The notes beneath the pieces were generated by a model that saw only the letters and a list, made by a program, of their open reading frames with translations, had not been told where the DNA came from and ran no database searches. Positions 1-12,198 of a stretch of DNA of 64,000 nt are shown piece by piece (position 1 is the first letter of the stretch; every line of letters starts with the position of its first letter). Made by a program: the position numbers and the translations under genes. The DNA lies in contig NC_135360.1 of assembly GCF_051622035.1 (NCBI RefSeq), positions 11,708,001-11,772,000 on the forward strand. The letters are read 5' to 3'. Origin of the DNA: Arctopsyche grandis (lineage: Eukaryota > Arthropoda > Insecta > Trichoptera > Hydropsychidae).

Positions 1-332
1 GGACACTCAAAAGACATTAAATCACCTGGTGATTCAGTCATGTCTTTATTTTTTTTTATTAGGTACTTTTATCAAAATGGTTTTTCGTGACTTACGTAAA
101 ATCTATATGCTATCGAATTCACCCCCTACTCGACCCGCAATGGCCAATTACATTTCGTTTCAGTTTCGCATTGCATTTTGGTCAAGAAATACAACATTGT
201 TAATGCGTATAGCGGTCGGTAGAATTTGACTTTTATTTTGTTGTTAGTTTTGAGTTCGTGTTTCGTATTTTGAAATATTACATTAATAAAATTTGTTGAT
301 ATTATTAATTTATTTATGGAATACGTTTATCT

Positions 333-506
333 AATGTATAATTTTGAAAGAAATGTATGTATGTTTATTTGTTTGTTTGGTTCTTAGAATCCGTAACGTT
401 CAATTTAATAAAAAAAAAAAACAAATGAATATTCAAATAAATTTACTATTAGATTGGCCATTTTTATATTACAAATACCGAGCGAAGCCGGGTAAAAAAC
501 ACTAGT
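333..506 (+). repeat. Dispersed element with a CTAGT 3' end, copy 1
   Basis: The copy ends in a GAGCGAAGCCGGGTAAA motif followed by ACTAGT. Two further copies occur in the window, at 27825-28022 (reverse) and 38632-38836 (forward). The copy at 27825 aligns along most of its length, including the segment reading GTTTGTTTGGTTC. No terminal inverted repeat is seen. The CTAG-T end with a GC-rich run just before it would fit a non-autonomous Helitron, but this is an inference. Confidence 0.55.
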
Positions 507-1005
507 ATTTTATATTATTGGAAATTTGTATCAGTAAGTAATTATCAACATCATGTTATGGACATAGCAATGCTTACAGTAATATTATTAAAGACCTTGC
601 ATTGAATTATATTGTAATAATATTATGTATATACATATATAGGTAGTTAAAGAAGAAATTATTAAAAAAATATTTTACGTCCTCACAATATTACAACACA
701 TGGCACGAATGCCACAGCATGCTCGGTTCTCGTAAGTCTCACGTTACATCGTAGTTTCTAGTCTAGATTTGGGGCCAAAAATGTTAGAATGATTTTATTT
801 GGACATCTATATTATCTTCGTATTCCATTACAGCAATAAGGAATATAATTTAGGATGTGATAGTAACAATATATAAAAAAATGAGGAGGGTAAGTCCTAC
901 GGCACATTTTATTAGGCTTTAATACACACTTGCTTATATTCTTTACAAATGAACCACAGAAATCAACTTATTTGTTATTAACGCGTAGATATGTATATGC
1001 TAAGT

Positions 1006-1144
1006 GGTTCGGTGATTATTCCGCACAAAGCGATCTCGCGCACGTCACTAAAATCTTTTAAAATCACGTCACTAAATTCCGTATTCCTGATTTTCATGGC
1101 AACGATTGTTACGTGATCGCATTGTGCGAAATAATCCGCTTACC
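1006..1144. mobile_element. Short MITE, terminal family GGTTCGG/GGTAAGCGG
   Basis: The left end GGTTCGGTGATTATTCCGCA and the right end, which reads GGTAAGCGGATTATTTCGCA on the other strand, form an imperfect terminal inverted repeat of about 33 bases. The same ends and internal words recur at 9071-9275, and the outermost bases also match the foldback element at 11142-11512. It has no coding capacity. I see no clean target-site duplication for this copy. Confidence 0.65.
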
Positions 1145-1194
1145 ATACTAAATTTACCTTTGTACTACTATTTTAAATAAGGTTTTTGACCATG

Positions 1195-1841
1195 GGCGTC
1201 ATTTTAGGGGGGCTAGGGTGGGCAGCCCCCCCCCCCTAGGCTATTAAAGGGTACTATCCACGTTTTTAATGTATTATTATGAATTTGAATTTAAGTACTA
1301 AACCAACAAAATTAGAATATTTAAATTCTTTAGAACACTATCAGGTATAAAAAAAATATAATGTTAACTCCCAAATATATTTTGTAAAACTCGTTTATCC
1401 TTTAAAATTATTTTACTATTAATTTTATTGATAAAAATGGTGACCGGAAAAATGCACTCGAGATGTTGCACTCTTGAGGATCCAAACTTTCAAAGATGCT
1501 CAAGGAGAACTAACACAATAGAATTCCACAAAAAAGCGTCAACGGGTATTTGTATATTATCCGAGGGTCCTAACCTTTTTTTTTTGTGGAATTATATTGC
1601 GTAAGTTCTTTTTGAGCGCCTTTGAAAATTAGGAATTCTCGAAACTGCGCCACTATTCAGTGCAATTTAGTGTATTTTTCCGGGAACCGATTAAATATAT
1701 AAACAAAAAAAATGATTAAAAAAAATAGTTAACATACATATACTTATTTTATAATATACATAATACACCCCTCCCCTAGAAAGTCATTCCTTACTGGTTA
1801 AAAAATTTGCCCCCCTCTGGGTAAAGCTGAAATGACGCACC
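1195..1841. mobile_element. DNA-transposon remnant with GCGTCATTT ends
   Basis: The ends GGCGTCATTTTAG (left) and CTGAAATGACGC (right) are inverted repeats, each followed inward by C- or G-rich tracts. An internal imperfect palindrome around 1500-1620 pairs AATTCCACAAAAAA with TTTTTTTGTGGAATT. No open frame of note is present. This is probably a non-autonomous element of about 650 bases. The superfamily is not assigned. Confidence 0.5.
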
Positions 1842-2415
1842 TGATTATGTTGATATGTTTGCAAGATGATGCAAATCAATTTAAATCATTTTTCTCAGTT
1901 TTTTTTATTTTTGTAGGGCATTATTATTCCTAACGCAATTTGTTCGTAGTCTTATAAATTTGTTTATATTAAATACAATGTGTGCGTAACATGTAATATA
2001 AAAAGGTCAGGTCAAATTATACTGAAATAGGTCAGTACGCAAATCTCAATGAGGCTGTTTCCTATTGACCTCATTTCAAGTACCAATGAAATTCAAATAA
2101 AAAAATAATGCATTGATTGAACAGTGCAAATGTTGCACAATTCATAAATTTTGTATTGTAGTAAAATATGTTAATTATCTAAGTTTAATTCATTCGTATA
2201 TTTACTGCTGTAAATGTTTCACAATGTTTCATTATCCTTCACACTATTCTAAAGGTCAAAATGTAACTTCATATAAGCATACAATATGTTGAAGTTATAC
2301 TATGAAATATTTATTCAAGTATTTATTATGAAAATGAATGGTAAACCCTTATGTTTTTTGGGTTTTAGCTTAAATTTGAAAGACATTTTGCCAAAATATG
2401 TTTATTTTTCCATAG

Positions 2416-4692
<2,277 letters not shown>

Positions 4693-7600
4693 TTAAGTTA
4701 ACACATCACATATTATATCTAAAGATGCGTATCTATATTGTCTGGAAAGTGTGTTTCGTACTAACACAAGCGTTTTATTTGATGTACGTTTTTTCAAAAG
4801 GATCTCTAAACTTTTCAATGCCACATAACCTACACCGGCGCTCTTCGCTTCGGTGAATGAAAAATCGCCTTTAACTACATATCCAATTGTTTCTCGTGAG
4901 CATTGATTGCGTACGTTGTCTAAATTAGAAGACAGCCACAATTCCCTCATCCTCGATAAATAGTTCTGTATTAGTGACGAATTATTTTGTTTAGGCACAC
5001 TAATGAATTTCTTAGATTGTTCCTGCAATAATGCCAAAAAATTAGCTAACTAAAATCGTATATACGTACATATATTAAACTAATCCATGTATAGAATTTT
5101 CTTACGAGAATTTTCTTTCTCCTCCGTACACTTTTTCGTCGTAAAGATTTCAGTATTTTCCTATGTTTGTTGCGAATATCCCTTCTGATTGCTTCGTTCT
5201 TATCCTTTTTCAACGGCTCGACCAAGTGTGAACTCGACATAGTCGGTTTGTCACCATCCGACGGCAGACATATCAATGCAAAGTCTGTTATTTTACCTTT
5301 AGCCTGTGTTAGCACTTTGATGGGAATCAAACATTTTAAATTCCATGAAAAGTCTTTATTGAATTTGCCAGCGGTTATCATCACCTGTAACATCCAAATA
5401 AATAATTGTATATACGTATATCATACACAAAAATCATAGTTTCATTCAGTGGCGGCTCGTCTATATGGGCTGCGGGGCTACAGCCCTCCCAGTATATTAC
5501 ATATGCATGCTATTTTTGTCTGCATTTGATCACCGGTATGGTCAATGAGCTATTACATTCTGATTAATCTCTGCAGCCCCCCCCCCTCTGAATTCTCACT
5601 AGCCGCCACTGGTTTCATTATTATTATATGTACCTGTAATTCTTCCAGTAATTTCTTTTCGCGTAGTACAAAAAAATCGTCTTTATTAGTTTCGTCATTG
5701 TTCCAGTTGTTTATTAGAGTATTCCAATGACATAGAAAAGGACTGTTTATTGATAACTTTGTAAAATTAACTCTTTTGTTTGGCGGCAACCGGAAATATT
5801 TTTCTTTTAAAATGGCTTCTATTCTCAATTCTTCATTTCTACCCGGTAATGTATCAGGTTGAAATTCAAAATTACCACTTTCGAATAATAATTTACTTGT
5901 TTCCCTCAAACCACCGGTTCGGGCTCCTCTCAGTATTAACGATAACCAAAATGGCATTCCATAACCAGCAGGAAGAATTAAATCCCAACCACTATTATAC
6001 CCTGAAATCAATAAAATAAAAAAGTTACAAATAAAGATCCATTCGTACTATCTAGCACTGCAAGGCAACAGTAGTGCACGGAAAAGATTACTTCTATTCA
6101 TACTATACAGCAGCACACGTTCATTTGTTTTGGCCGAGTGTAAGGCAAAATCGGATTATGTCGTATCGTATTGCCACGAATATTTCCGCAGTGGCCAAAG
6201 AAAATTAGTTTTGTTTTATATGCTATGGTGACGTACTGCTGTACAATATAAATAGATTGTGTCGGCTGCTGCTGTTAAGTCTGTGCCACGTAAATATTAC
6301 GGAACATATGAATGTGTCGGGTCTACCTCACGGGACCGAAAGTGAAACGCCCGAAAACGCAAATATCGGAAGGCAAAGATCGAAAATCGAAAGATCTTAA
6401 GTCGAAAGATAAAAAAAAAGTCTCTCCCCCCGTCGTACATCCTCACTTAATTTGCGCGAGCAGGATACAACAGGAACAAGAGGAACAGGCTTTTCCTCTC
6501 GTATTCTGCGCGCGCACATTAAACAAGGCTGTATGACAAAAAGAGAGATAATTTCACCGCATGGCACTCATATATATGTACATAGTACCGTTTACCATGC
6601 ACCTTTTTTTTTTCGATTTTCGATCTTTGCCTTCCGATATTTGCGTTATCGGGCGTTTCGCTTTAGGTCCCGTGAGGGAGACCGGAATGTGTCCGTATAT
6701 AATGCACCAAAAAATACTTTTCGCACTGCTGTTTACGTGCAGCTGCCCGTCTGTGCTGTGCCAGTATGAACAAATCTTTAGACGTAATCATTTTAGTGAA
6801 AATAACAATTTAAGGGGTACTTATTGGTTATACGGGCGCATCCAAACATCAAGTATACACGCTTACATTAACTCTAAATAACTAGTGGCTTTTAGGTGTC
6901 GCAAACAGTTTGAGTAAAGTGGTATACAACCACGAACAAAATCGTTGAAATCCAAAGCGCATTTTCCAAATAATTGAATTATACATATATATATATATAT
7001 AATATGTCTATGAATTTCACATCGTATGTTCTGGTGGAGGCCAGTGTTGTCTTAAGGCAGAAAGAATCTCTTCTAATGGCTGCCATATAAACTGCAAAAC
7101 AACTTTTCATGTGTTGACAAGACATACATAGTCACTTTATTATAACTGTTTGCGATATCTAGAGGCCTTTCATATAACTGCCGTGTATTTGTATGTGTTA
7201 GTATAAGTGTGTATACTCGATGTTCGGATGCGCCCATTTAACAAACAAGTGCCATTAAAAGTGTTTTACATACCTAATTTTTTAAAATTCGAATTTTTAC
7301 TTCCGGGCTGTTGAACTAGTAATACGGGTATTCCCGATACATTTCGAAGTGCATCGTTCATTTCGCCGGGTACCAAGTTTGAATTTTCTCGCATGTTATT
7401 CATTTCAAGATTTGTTATTTTTTTGTCAAAGACCGTTTTTCGTATTTCTTCGCTCCATAAAAGGCTGAAATTTAAACCAGCTGGTATATTGATCAAATCT
7501 AAGAGGGACGGTGCGTCTCCATAATTGGGAAGCGCTTTTGTGCGCTTACGTGGAAAGTTCACTCTCGGGTCATCGACATTCAAACCCAAAACAATTTTGC

Positions 7601-8684
7601 TTTGCATTTCAGCAGGCGAACGCAAGTTCTTCATTTTTTGCCAAAAGTTTGTCTGTATACTGTGGTACTCTCTGATTTTATCATCGCATAACTTTTCTTT
7701 GAACCAGTTTGTGTCTGATTGAGACACTAGCTGGCCTTTAATGTCCTTCGATAACATAACAGGCCGCAATACCTCTGTTAATATTGCATGTGACAACGGG
7801 CCAATGAGTCTTAACCTATTTAGAGACTTATTCAATTCTACCATTTGTATTGCATTCTTATTGCAATAATGATTTAAATTTGTTAGCGTTGTATCAGTCT
7901 TGGTCAACGTGAAGCATTTAACAATTACATCGACTAAATCTTGATAAAATGAGGGATGTGCAAAAATCCAAACGAAAGCTTTTGAAATGTTCCGGTTGTT
8001 CCAGATGAATGATACTCTTCCTAGACACTCATAGGGATATTTATTAATATCGAATACAAAAGCATTGCCCTCACGTTCTCCATTCACGTAGCATTTTGCA
8101 GCAATGCCCAATCCACATTTAGGACTGGTGATGGTTTTAAAGCCTTCAGAGAGTTTTTCAACGGGACCGGATAGTTGGATACAACCTAGATAAGATATGT
8201 CTTGTAGCAAGCAATGGGCAGATCCAGCACGGTAGCAAGCGCGGAAAGCTTTGTCACAGGGTGCTTCAGGTAGACTGTAACCCCATCGTTTCGTCATGTG
8301 AAATCGTTTTGCATGCCAGATGTGAGTTTCGAGCCAGGTATGTTGGCGTTGACGGCGTGCAAAGTGTGCCAATAAGCGATGAGGGCGCCGACGTGCTCGT
8401 CGGGAGTTGACTGGAGAATCTGCTGCGGAAGCCCCAGGGCGTAGTCTTCTGGGTAGACGACGTGAATCATGGCTCATGACACGCCGTCGCATATGAACAG
8501 GCAGGGATTGAAACGCCAATTTAGTCTTCGCTGGTTGAGACAAACATTGTGTAAGTGCTGACAGCTCGCGAGCGCGTGCTGCTGCAAATTTTGTTAGGTG
8601 GACCTCATCAGGAAGCTGCTCTCTATGTTTTTCTTTTCCATAATCACCATCTTCATCTTTACACAGTGACTTGTCGAACTGCAT
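4693..8684 (-). CDS. Pop1: Ribonuclease P/MRP protein subunit POP1
   Basis: Four exons on the minus strand, read 5' to 3': 8684-7274, 6001-5634, 5384-5106 and 5022-4693. Together they give 2388 nt and a 795-residue protein. POP1 is the large protein subunit of nuclear RNase P and RNase MRP, needed for tRNA 5' processing and rRNA maturation. The N-terminal POP1 domain is basic (MRRRVMSHDSRRLPRRLR) and has the family signature HIWHAKRFHM at about residues 121-130. The POPLD domain begins near residue 471 with GYNSGWDLILPAGYGMPFW and RGARTGGLRE. The C terminus ends SLDIICDVLT. I chose the ATG at 8684 (MQFDKSLCKD) because the frame further upstream has no ATG. The first intron holds two MITEs and the second a hAT-type MITE, all spliced out. 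At 795 residues it is shorter than the human protein (about 1,020). Confidence 0.93.
5447..5611. mobile_element. hAT-type MITE inside a POP1 intron
   Basis: The termini CAGTGGCGGCT and AGCCGCCACTG are perfect inverted repeats. The element is flanked by a perfect 8-base duplication, GTTTCATT, at 5439-5446 and 5612-5619. An 8-base duplication together with CAGTGGCG-type ends is the hallmark of hAT elements. It is 165 bases long, with no coding capacity, and sits between POP1 exons 2 and 3. Confidence 0.9.
6319..6684. mobile_element. Foldback MITE with long inverted repeats in POP1 intron 1
   Basis: Terminal inverted repeats of about 70 bases start with GGTCTACCTCACGGGACC on the left, and the right end mirrors this. 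A 9-base direct repeat, GAATGTGTC, flanks the element at 6310-6318 and 6685-6693. The interior holds a degenerate palindromic core (CTTAATTTGCGCGAGCAGGA, then a run rich in GGAACAAGAGGAAC). That core is shared with the elements at 16979, 38312 and 54094. The 9-base duplication is compatible with a Mutator-like element; an 8-base reading (hAT) cannot be excluded. Confidence 0.8.
6834..7235. mobile_element. MITE with GGGCGCATCC termini in POP1 intron 1
   Basis: The left terminus GGGCGCATCCAAACATCAAG and the mirrored right terminus GGGCGCATCCGAACATCGAG form an inverted repeat of about 37 bases that differs at a few positions. The element is about 400 bases with no open frame. A target-site duplication is not clear. 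It lies 38 bases from the end of POP1 exon 1. Confidence 0.75.
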
Positions 8685-9985
8685 GGCGATATTACTAAAT
8701 ACACCATGCACGTGCTAACCTATATGTTTGACAGCTGTCAATGTCAGATAGCCGGATCGCCTTAACAGCCAAATAATCAGCCATTAAAAAAACATTACAC
8801 ACTTCACTTTAAATATTTCAATAAATTAGCTAATTGGGGGGGAAGGAGGGAGAAATTTTTATATAATATGACGGTTAGAATAGGAAGCATTGCAGAAAAT
8901 ATTATATCAAAACAAATTACGTGTAAAAATTATTGAATTTAATGTCCCCTTTTGTGACAAAAACTTTATGCAAAGAAAAATTGCGCATATGAAAGCTAGA
9001 TGTGTACCGTCAGTGTAAAGAGCAAGCGTTACAGAAAATAGCCAGGTACCAAAGGCTCTGTTTTTATTGTGGTAAACGGATTATTTCACATATTGCGATC
9101 GTGCACAAGAAAATCGTTTCCACAAAAATTTCGAACAAGGAATATCTTTCACTTGAGTTCCCGTTAGTGTGATAGTTCGCGTATATTACCCTCGATGCAT
9201 GGAATTTACGAGTGCCAGTGATCGAGATTTTGGTGATGTGTGCGAGATCACTATGTGCGGAATAATCATCGAACCTTTTGTTGCACACGTAAGTGAGGCT
9301 ATGTCACAAAAACAGGGATATTTTCACGGCACGCCACTGCTAGGTAACTCAACTAGGTAGGCTCAAATTCATCCGAAATATATGTTTACCTATATTCTTC
9401 TCGCTCGTCGAAATTCTTGTATTTAAAAAGGATGTGCTAATAATTAGTTTGTTTGAGCTTGTTTTCAATAGTAATGATAATTATCTACTACTACTTCAGT
9501 TTATAACTACACGCGGGGCATAAATATAAATATTGATTGTACATTTTACACCTAAATACTGTTTTACTGCAAACTGACAATCAATTTTCAGTTTATACAC
9601 GCTATTTTGAACATGTAATATATTTATTATGTATATATGTATGTACGTATGCCACATACATATTCATTCCTTCTATTCACACGTACAATAAGTCGATAAG
9701 TAAATGTATGTATGTATGTGTATATTCTAGCAAAACAATATGTTTTAGTGTGTGTGATATGTGGCAATAATGTCAAATGTTAACTATATACATGCATATA
9801 CCAAAGTGAATGTTTATTTAGAAGCAAAATTGTGATATGTGGCACTAGGCAATTTATCAAATTTGTTTCTTGAACCTGTCCGTGGGTTATCTTTATCATT
9901 ATCTGCATCGTGTGTTGAAATAACAGCTAAGCAAACACCGCATAGTACTATTCTTGTACAAAACAGTCAAGTCACCAGAAGTAAA
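8685..9985. promoter_or_regulatory. Divergent POP1/RidA intergenic region
   Basis: The two genes are transcribed away from this 1.3 kb gap, so it must hold the POP1 promoter on its left and the RidA promoter on its right. It also contains a MITE at 9071-9275 and ATGT-rich simple sequence around 9620-9730. I did not find a convincing TATA box or initiator for either gene. Confidence 0.45.
9071..9275. mobile_element. MITE, same terminal family as 1006-1144
   Basis: The left end GGTAAACGGATTATTTCACA and the right end, reading GGTTCGATGATTATTCCGCA on the other strand, are imperfect inverted repeats with the same sequence as the ends of the copy at 1006. It is longer than that copy (205 against 139 bases) because of extra internal sequence. 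Confidence 0.65.
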
Positions 9986-10555
9986 ATGTCGGTAATTAAG
10001 AGAATCATCAATACAGCCAGCACCTACCCACCAGTTGGTCCATACAGGTAAGTCAAAAGAAAACAATAATTGGATAATATAATTTTACTATATAAGTTAT
10101 ATTAATTTTTTTATAATGACTTAGTCAAGCAGTATTAGCCGATCGTACTCTATATGTGTCAGGATGCCTCGGCATTAACAAAGATACTATGAAATTAGTA
10201 GATGGTGGAGCAGAAGCTGAGGCGCGACAAGCACTGATTAATCTGGGAGCTATTTTGAAGGCTGCTGGAAGTGATTATACTAAAGTTGTTAAAACAACTA
10301 TTATGCTCGGCGATATTCAAAGTTTTCCCAAAGTTAACACCGTGTATCAAGAATGTAAATTATGATGTTATAACTTTACATTGGTATTGAATAATGAAAA
10401 TCATTTAGCTTCATAAACGCTTTAATTTGTTTCCAGTTTTCACCAAAGATTTTCCTGCTAGATCTACATATCAGGTTGGAAAATTACCTTTGGGTGCAGC
10501 TGTGGAAATCGAAGCTATAGCACTTACTGGAGATGTTAAAGTGGAGTCATCGTGA
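9986..10555 (+). CDS. RidA: RidA / UK114 family 2-iminobutanoate/2-iminopropanoate deaminase
   Basis: Three exons, 9986-10047, 10125-10354 and 10437-10555, join in phase to 411 nt and 136 residues, the normal length for this family. RidA hydrolyses reactive enamine/imine intermediates released by PLP enzymes and so protects other enzymes from damage; it acts as a trimer with active sites at subunit interfaces. Diagnostic segments are YPPVGPYSQAV near residues 14-24, LYVSGCLG, GAILKAAGSDYTKVVKTTIM, and the catalytic arginine in FPARSTYQ (about residue 106), followed by KLPLGAAVEIEAIA. I chose the ATG of MSVIKRIINTAS because the open frame continuing upstream has no earlier ATG. A poly(A) signal AATAAA lies at 10643. 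It is divergent from POP1. Confidence 0.95.
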
Positions 10556-11141
10556 CTAAATAAAAAATCGAAAATTTAATATAAATCCCACTTATAATTC
10601 TGTATTTACATATCTTGTAAACCAGAAGCTCAAATTATTTTGAATAAAATTAAAAAATATATTTTTCTTTTAATAAAGTTCATTTAAGCTTAAGATTTAA
10701 ACGTTCAGGTTGAAATTTCAACTTCTTTTTATTATTTTATACGATTAGGTTTTTCAAATTTGTTTTTTTTAAATTTTATTTTTGACAGAGATGAAATTAT
10801 TAAATGTATAATTACAACAATGATGGTGGTGTAAATATAAGTACAATCAAAAACTGATGCAGTAACCTGTTTTTAGCTGTAGAGAAATATTACTAAAATG
10901 CCATTGGTAATCACTAGATTATCTGCCATTTCACTGGATGAAAAAATCATGGCCACAAAATTATTTAGCGCACCCAGTAATTCGGTCTGATGTCAATTTG
11001 AGAAGTATCTATACAACACGTCTGGTATATTAAAAAAAATGTGAAGCTTAAGAAGATGGTGTGCACAGATTTTTTCCAAATAAAAAAATAAATCTATACA
11101 TATTTTGAGAATTATTAAAAAACATTACATGTACAATATGC

Positions 11142-11512
11142 GGTAAACGGACTACTAGTCATATGTGAACCAGTCACAGGACAACCGGTCTCTCTAGATC
11201 GGTTATACGTGATCACCCGTCACATTAAAACTGTTCACGAGAAAACTGGTCACACCCTAAAACCGGTCACGAGAAAACTGGTCACACTCGAAAATTAGTC
11301 ACGAAAAAACTGATCACACCCAAAAATTCGACCAATTTTTAATTTTTGGGTGTGACCAGTTTCTTCGTGACCAATTTTCGGGTGAGACCAATTTTCTCGT
11401 GACCAATTTTAGGGTGTGACCAGTTTTAGTGTGACGGGTGATCACATGTGACCGATCTAGAGCGACTGGTTGTCCTGTGACCAGTTCACATTTGACTAGT
11501 AATCACCGAACC
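11142..11512. mobile_element. Long foldback element with tandem GGTCAC units
   Basis: This is a near-complete palindrome of 371 bases centred near 11335. Its arms are made of repeated units of the type GGTCACGAGAAAACT, each containing GTCAC. The outer ends GGTAAACGGACTACTAGTCA and TACTAGTCA mirrored with GGTTCGGTGATTACTAGTCA match the terminal bases of the MITEs at 1006 and 9071. Flanking sequences CAATATGC (11134) and CAATATAC (11513) look like an 8-base target duplication with one change. It is non-coding. Confidence 0.8.
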
Positions 11513-11565
11513 CAATATACATATACTGTAGTTCAAATCATAATTAATATAAAAGTCAAATACAT

Positions 11566-11826
11566 ATATGAGCCGTTATATTTGAAAGTGGCATAAGTCC
11601 AATTTCGAGAAATATTTCGCAAAGCATTAAATATAATAATATAATGTTTTACATTTAGCAATATTTAAAAGTACTGGTGGCCTGTAATACATTTATTATG
11701 CTTTCCCGAGATTCTGGACATATCGAATTAATAAGTGATAACAATTTTTGAATAAAGTCAAACAGAAATAGTGTTTTTGGAATTGAAAATTGGACTTCCG
11801 CCACATTCAAATGTAACGGCTCATAT
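11566..11826. mobile_element. MITE with ATATGAGCCGTTAT termini, copy 1
   Basis: The ends ATATGAGCCGTTATATTTGA and TCAAATGTAACGGCTCATAT are inverted repeats about 40 bases long, also pairing GGCATAAGTCCAATTT with AAATTGGACTTCCGCC. A second full copy lies at 57392-57626 and a fragment at 59060. The interior shares the word GGTGGCCTGTAATAC with the second copy. Confidence 0.8.
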
Positions 11827-11970
11827 CATTGTTTTATTTTTAAGCAACCTTTATATATGTAGTTCCTTAATTGAATTTTAAAATAATATACAAAATGGAT
11901 TGTACATATGTAAGTGCAATGATTATATTTATAGCGGAAATTCCTTATCGCCTAAATATTTTCTGAATCT

Positions 11971-12017
11971 GACTCATTGAGTGTGTGACGTCTAGACGTG
12001 TTAGACGTGTTAAATAG
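11971..12017 (+). promoter_or_regulatory. Promoter block shared by the two ankyrin genes (gene A copy)
   Basis: A stretch reading GACTCATTGAGTG, then TGACGTCTAGACG, then GTGTTAAATAG lies about 230 bases before the gene A start codon. The corresponding stretch before gene B, at 19873-19920, is alignable through the same words while the surrounding intergenic sequence is not. TGACGTC is the core of a CRE/ATF-type bZIP site. That a bZIP factor acts here is inference. Confidence 0.5.
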
Positions 12018-12198
12018 TTTTTTTGACGATTTGCGGTTCGTATATATTTTAAGATGACATTTGTGACCATGAGATTCATGTAAAATTCAATTTATGCTTC
12101 ATACGAATATATTGTTTTATCTCTCATTTCACAGAGGACGTATTAAAGAGTAATAAGAACTATGTATTAAATTAATAAAACAATATACAAGGAAAACA

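Larger units (their letters stand above)
1..2415 (+). other. Intron of the thioesterase gene (left part)
   Basis: No coding exon is visible here. The thioesterase exon that starts at 2416 needs an upstream exon supplying the start codon and the conserved LHGLGDTG segment. I looked for that segment in all forward frames of this stretch and did not find it, so the first exon probably lies left of the window. The stretch is AT-rich and carries at least three mobile-element copies, described separately. The short open frame near position 29 has no splice context or recognisable protein sequence. Confidence 0.6.
10556..12198. other. RidA 3' UTR and upstream region of ankyrin gene A
   Basis: After the RidA poly(A) signal this stretch is AT-rich and contains a large foldback element, a MITE and, nearer gene A, a promoter block shared with gene B. 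I see no protein gene. The sequence CATTTCACAG just before 12135 could be the acceptor of a 5' UTR intron, but no donor is obvious. Confidence 0.5.
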
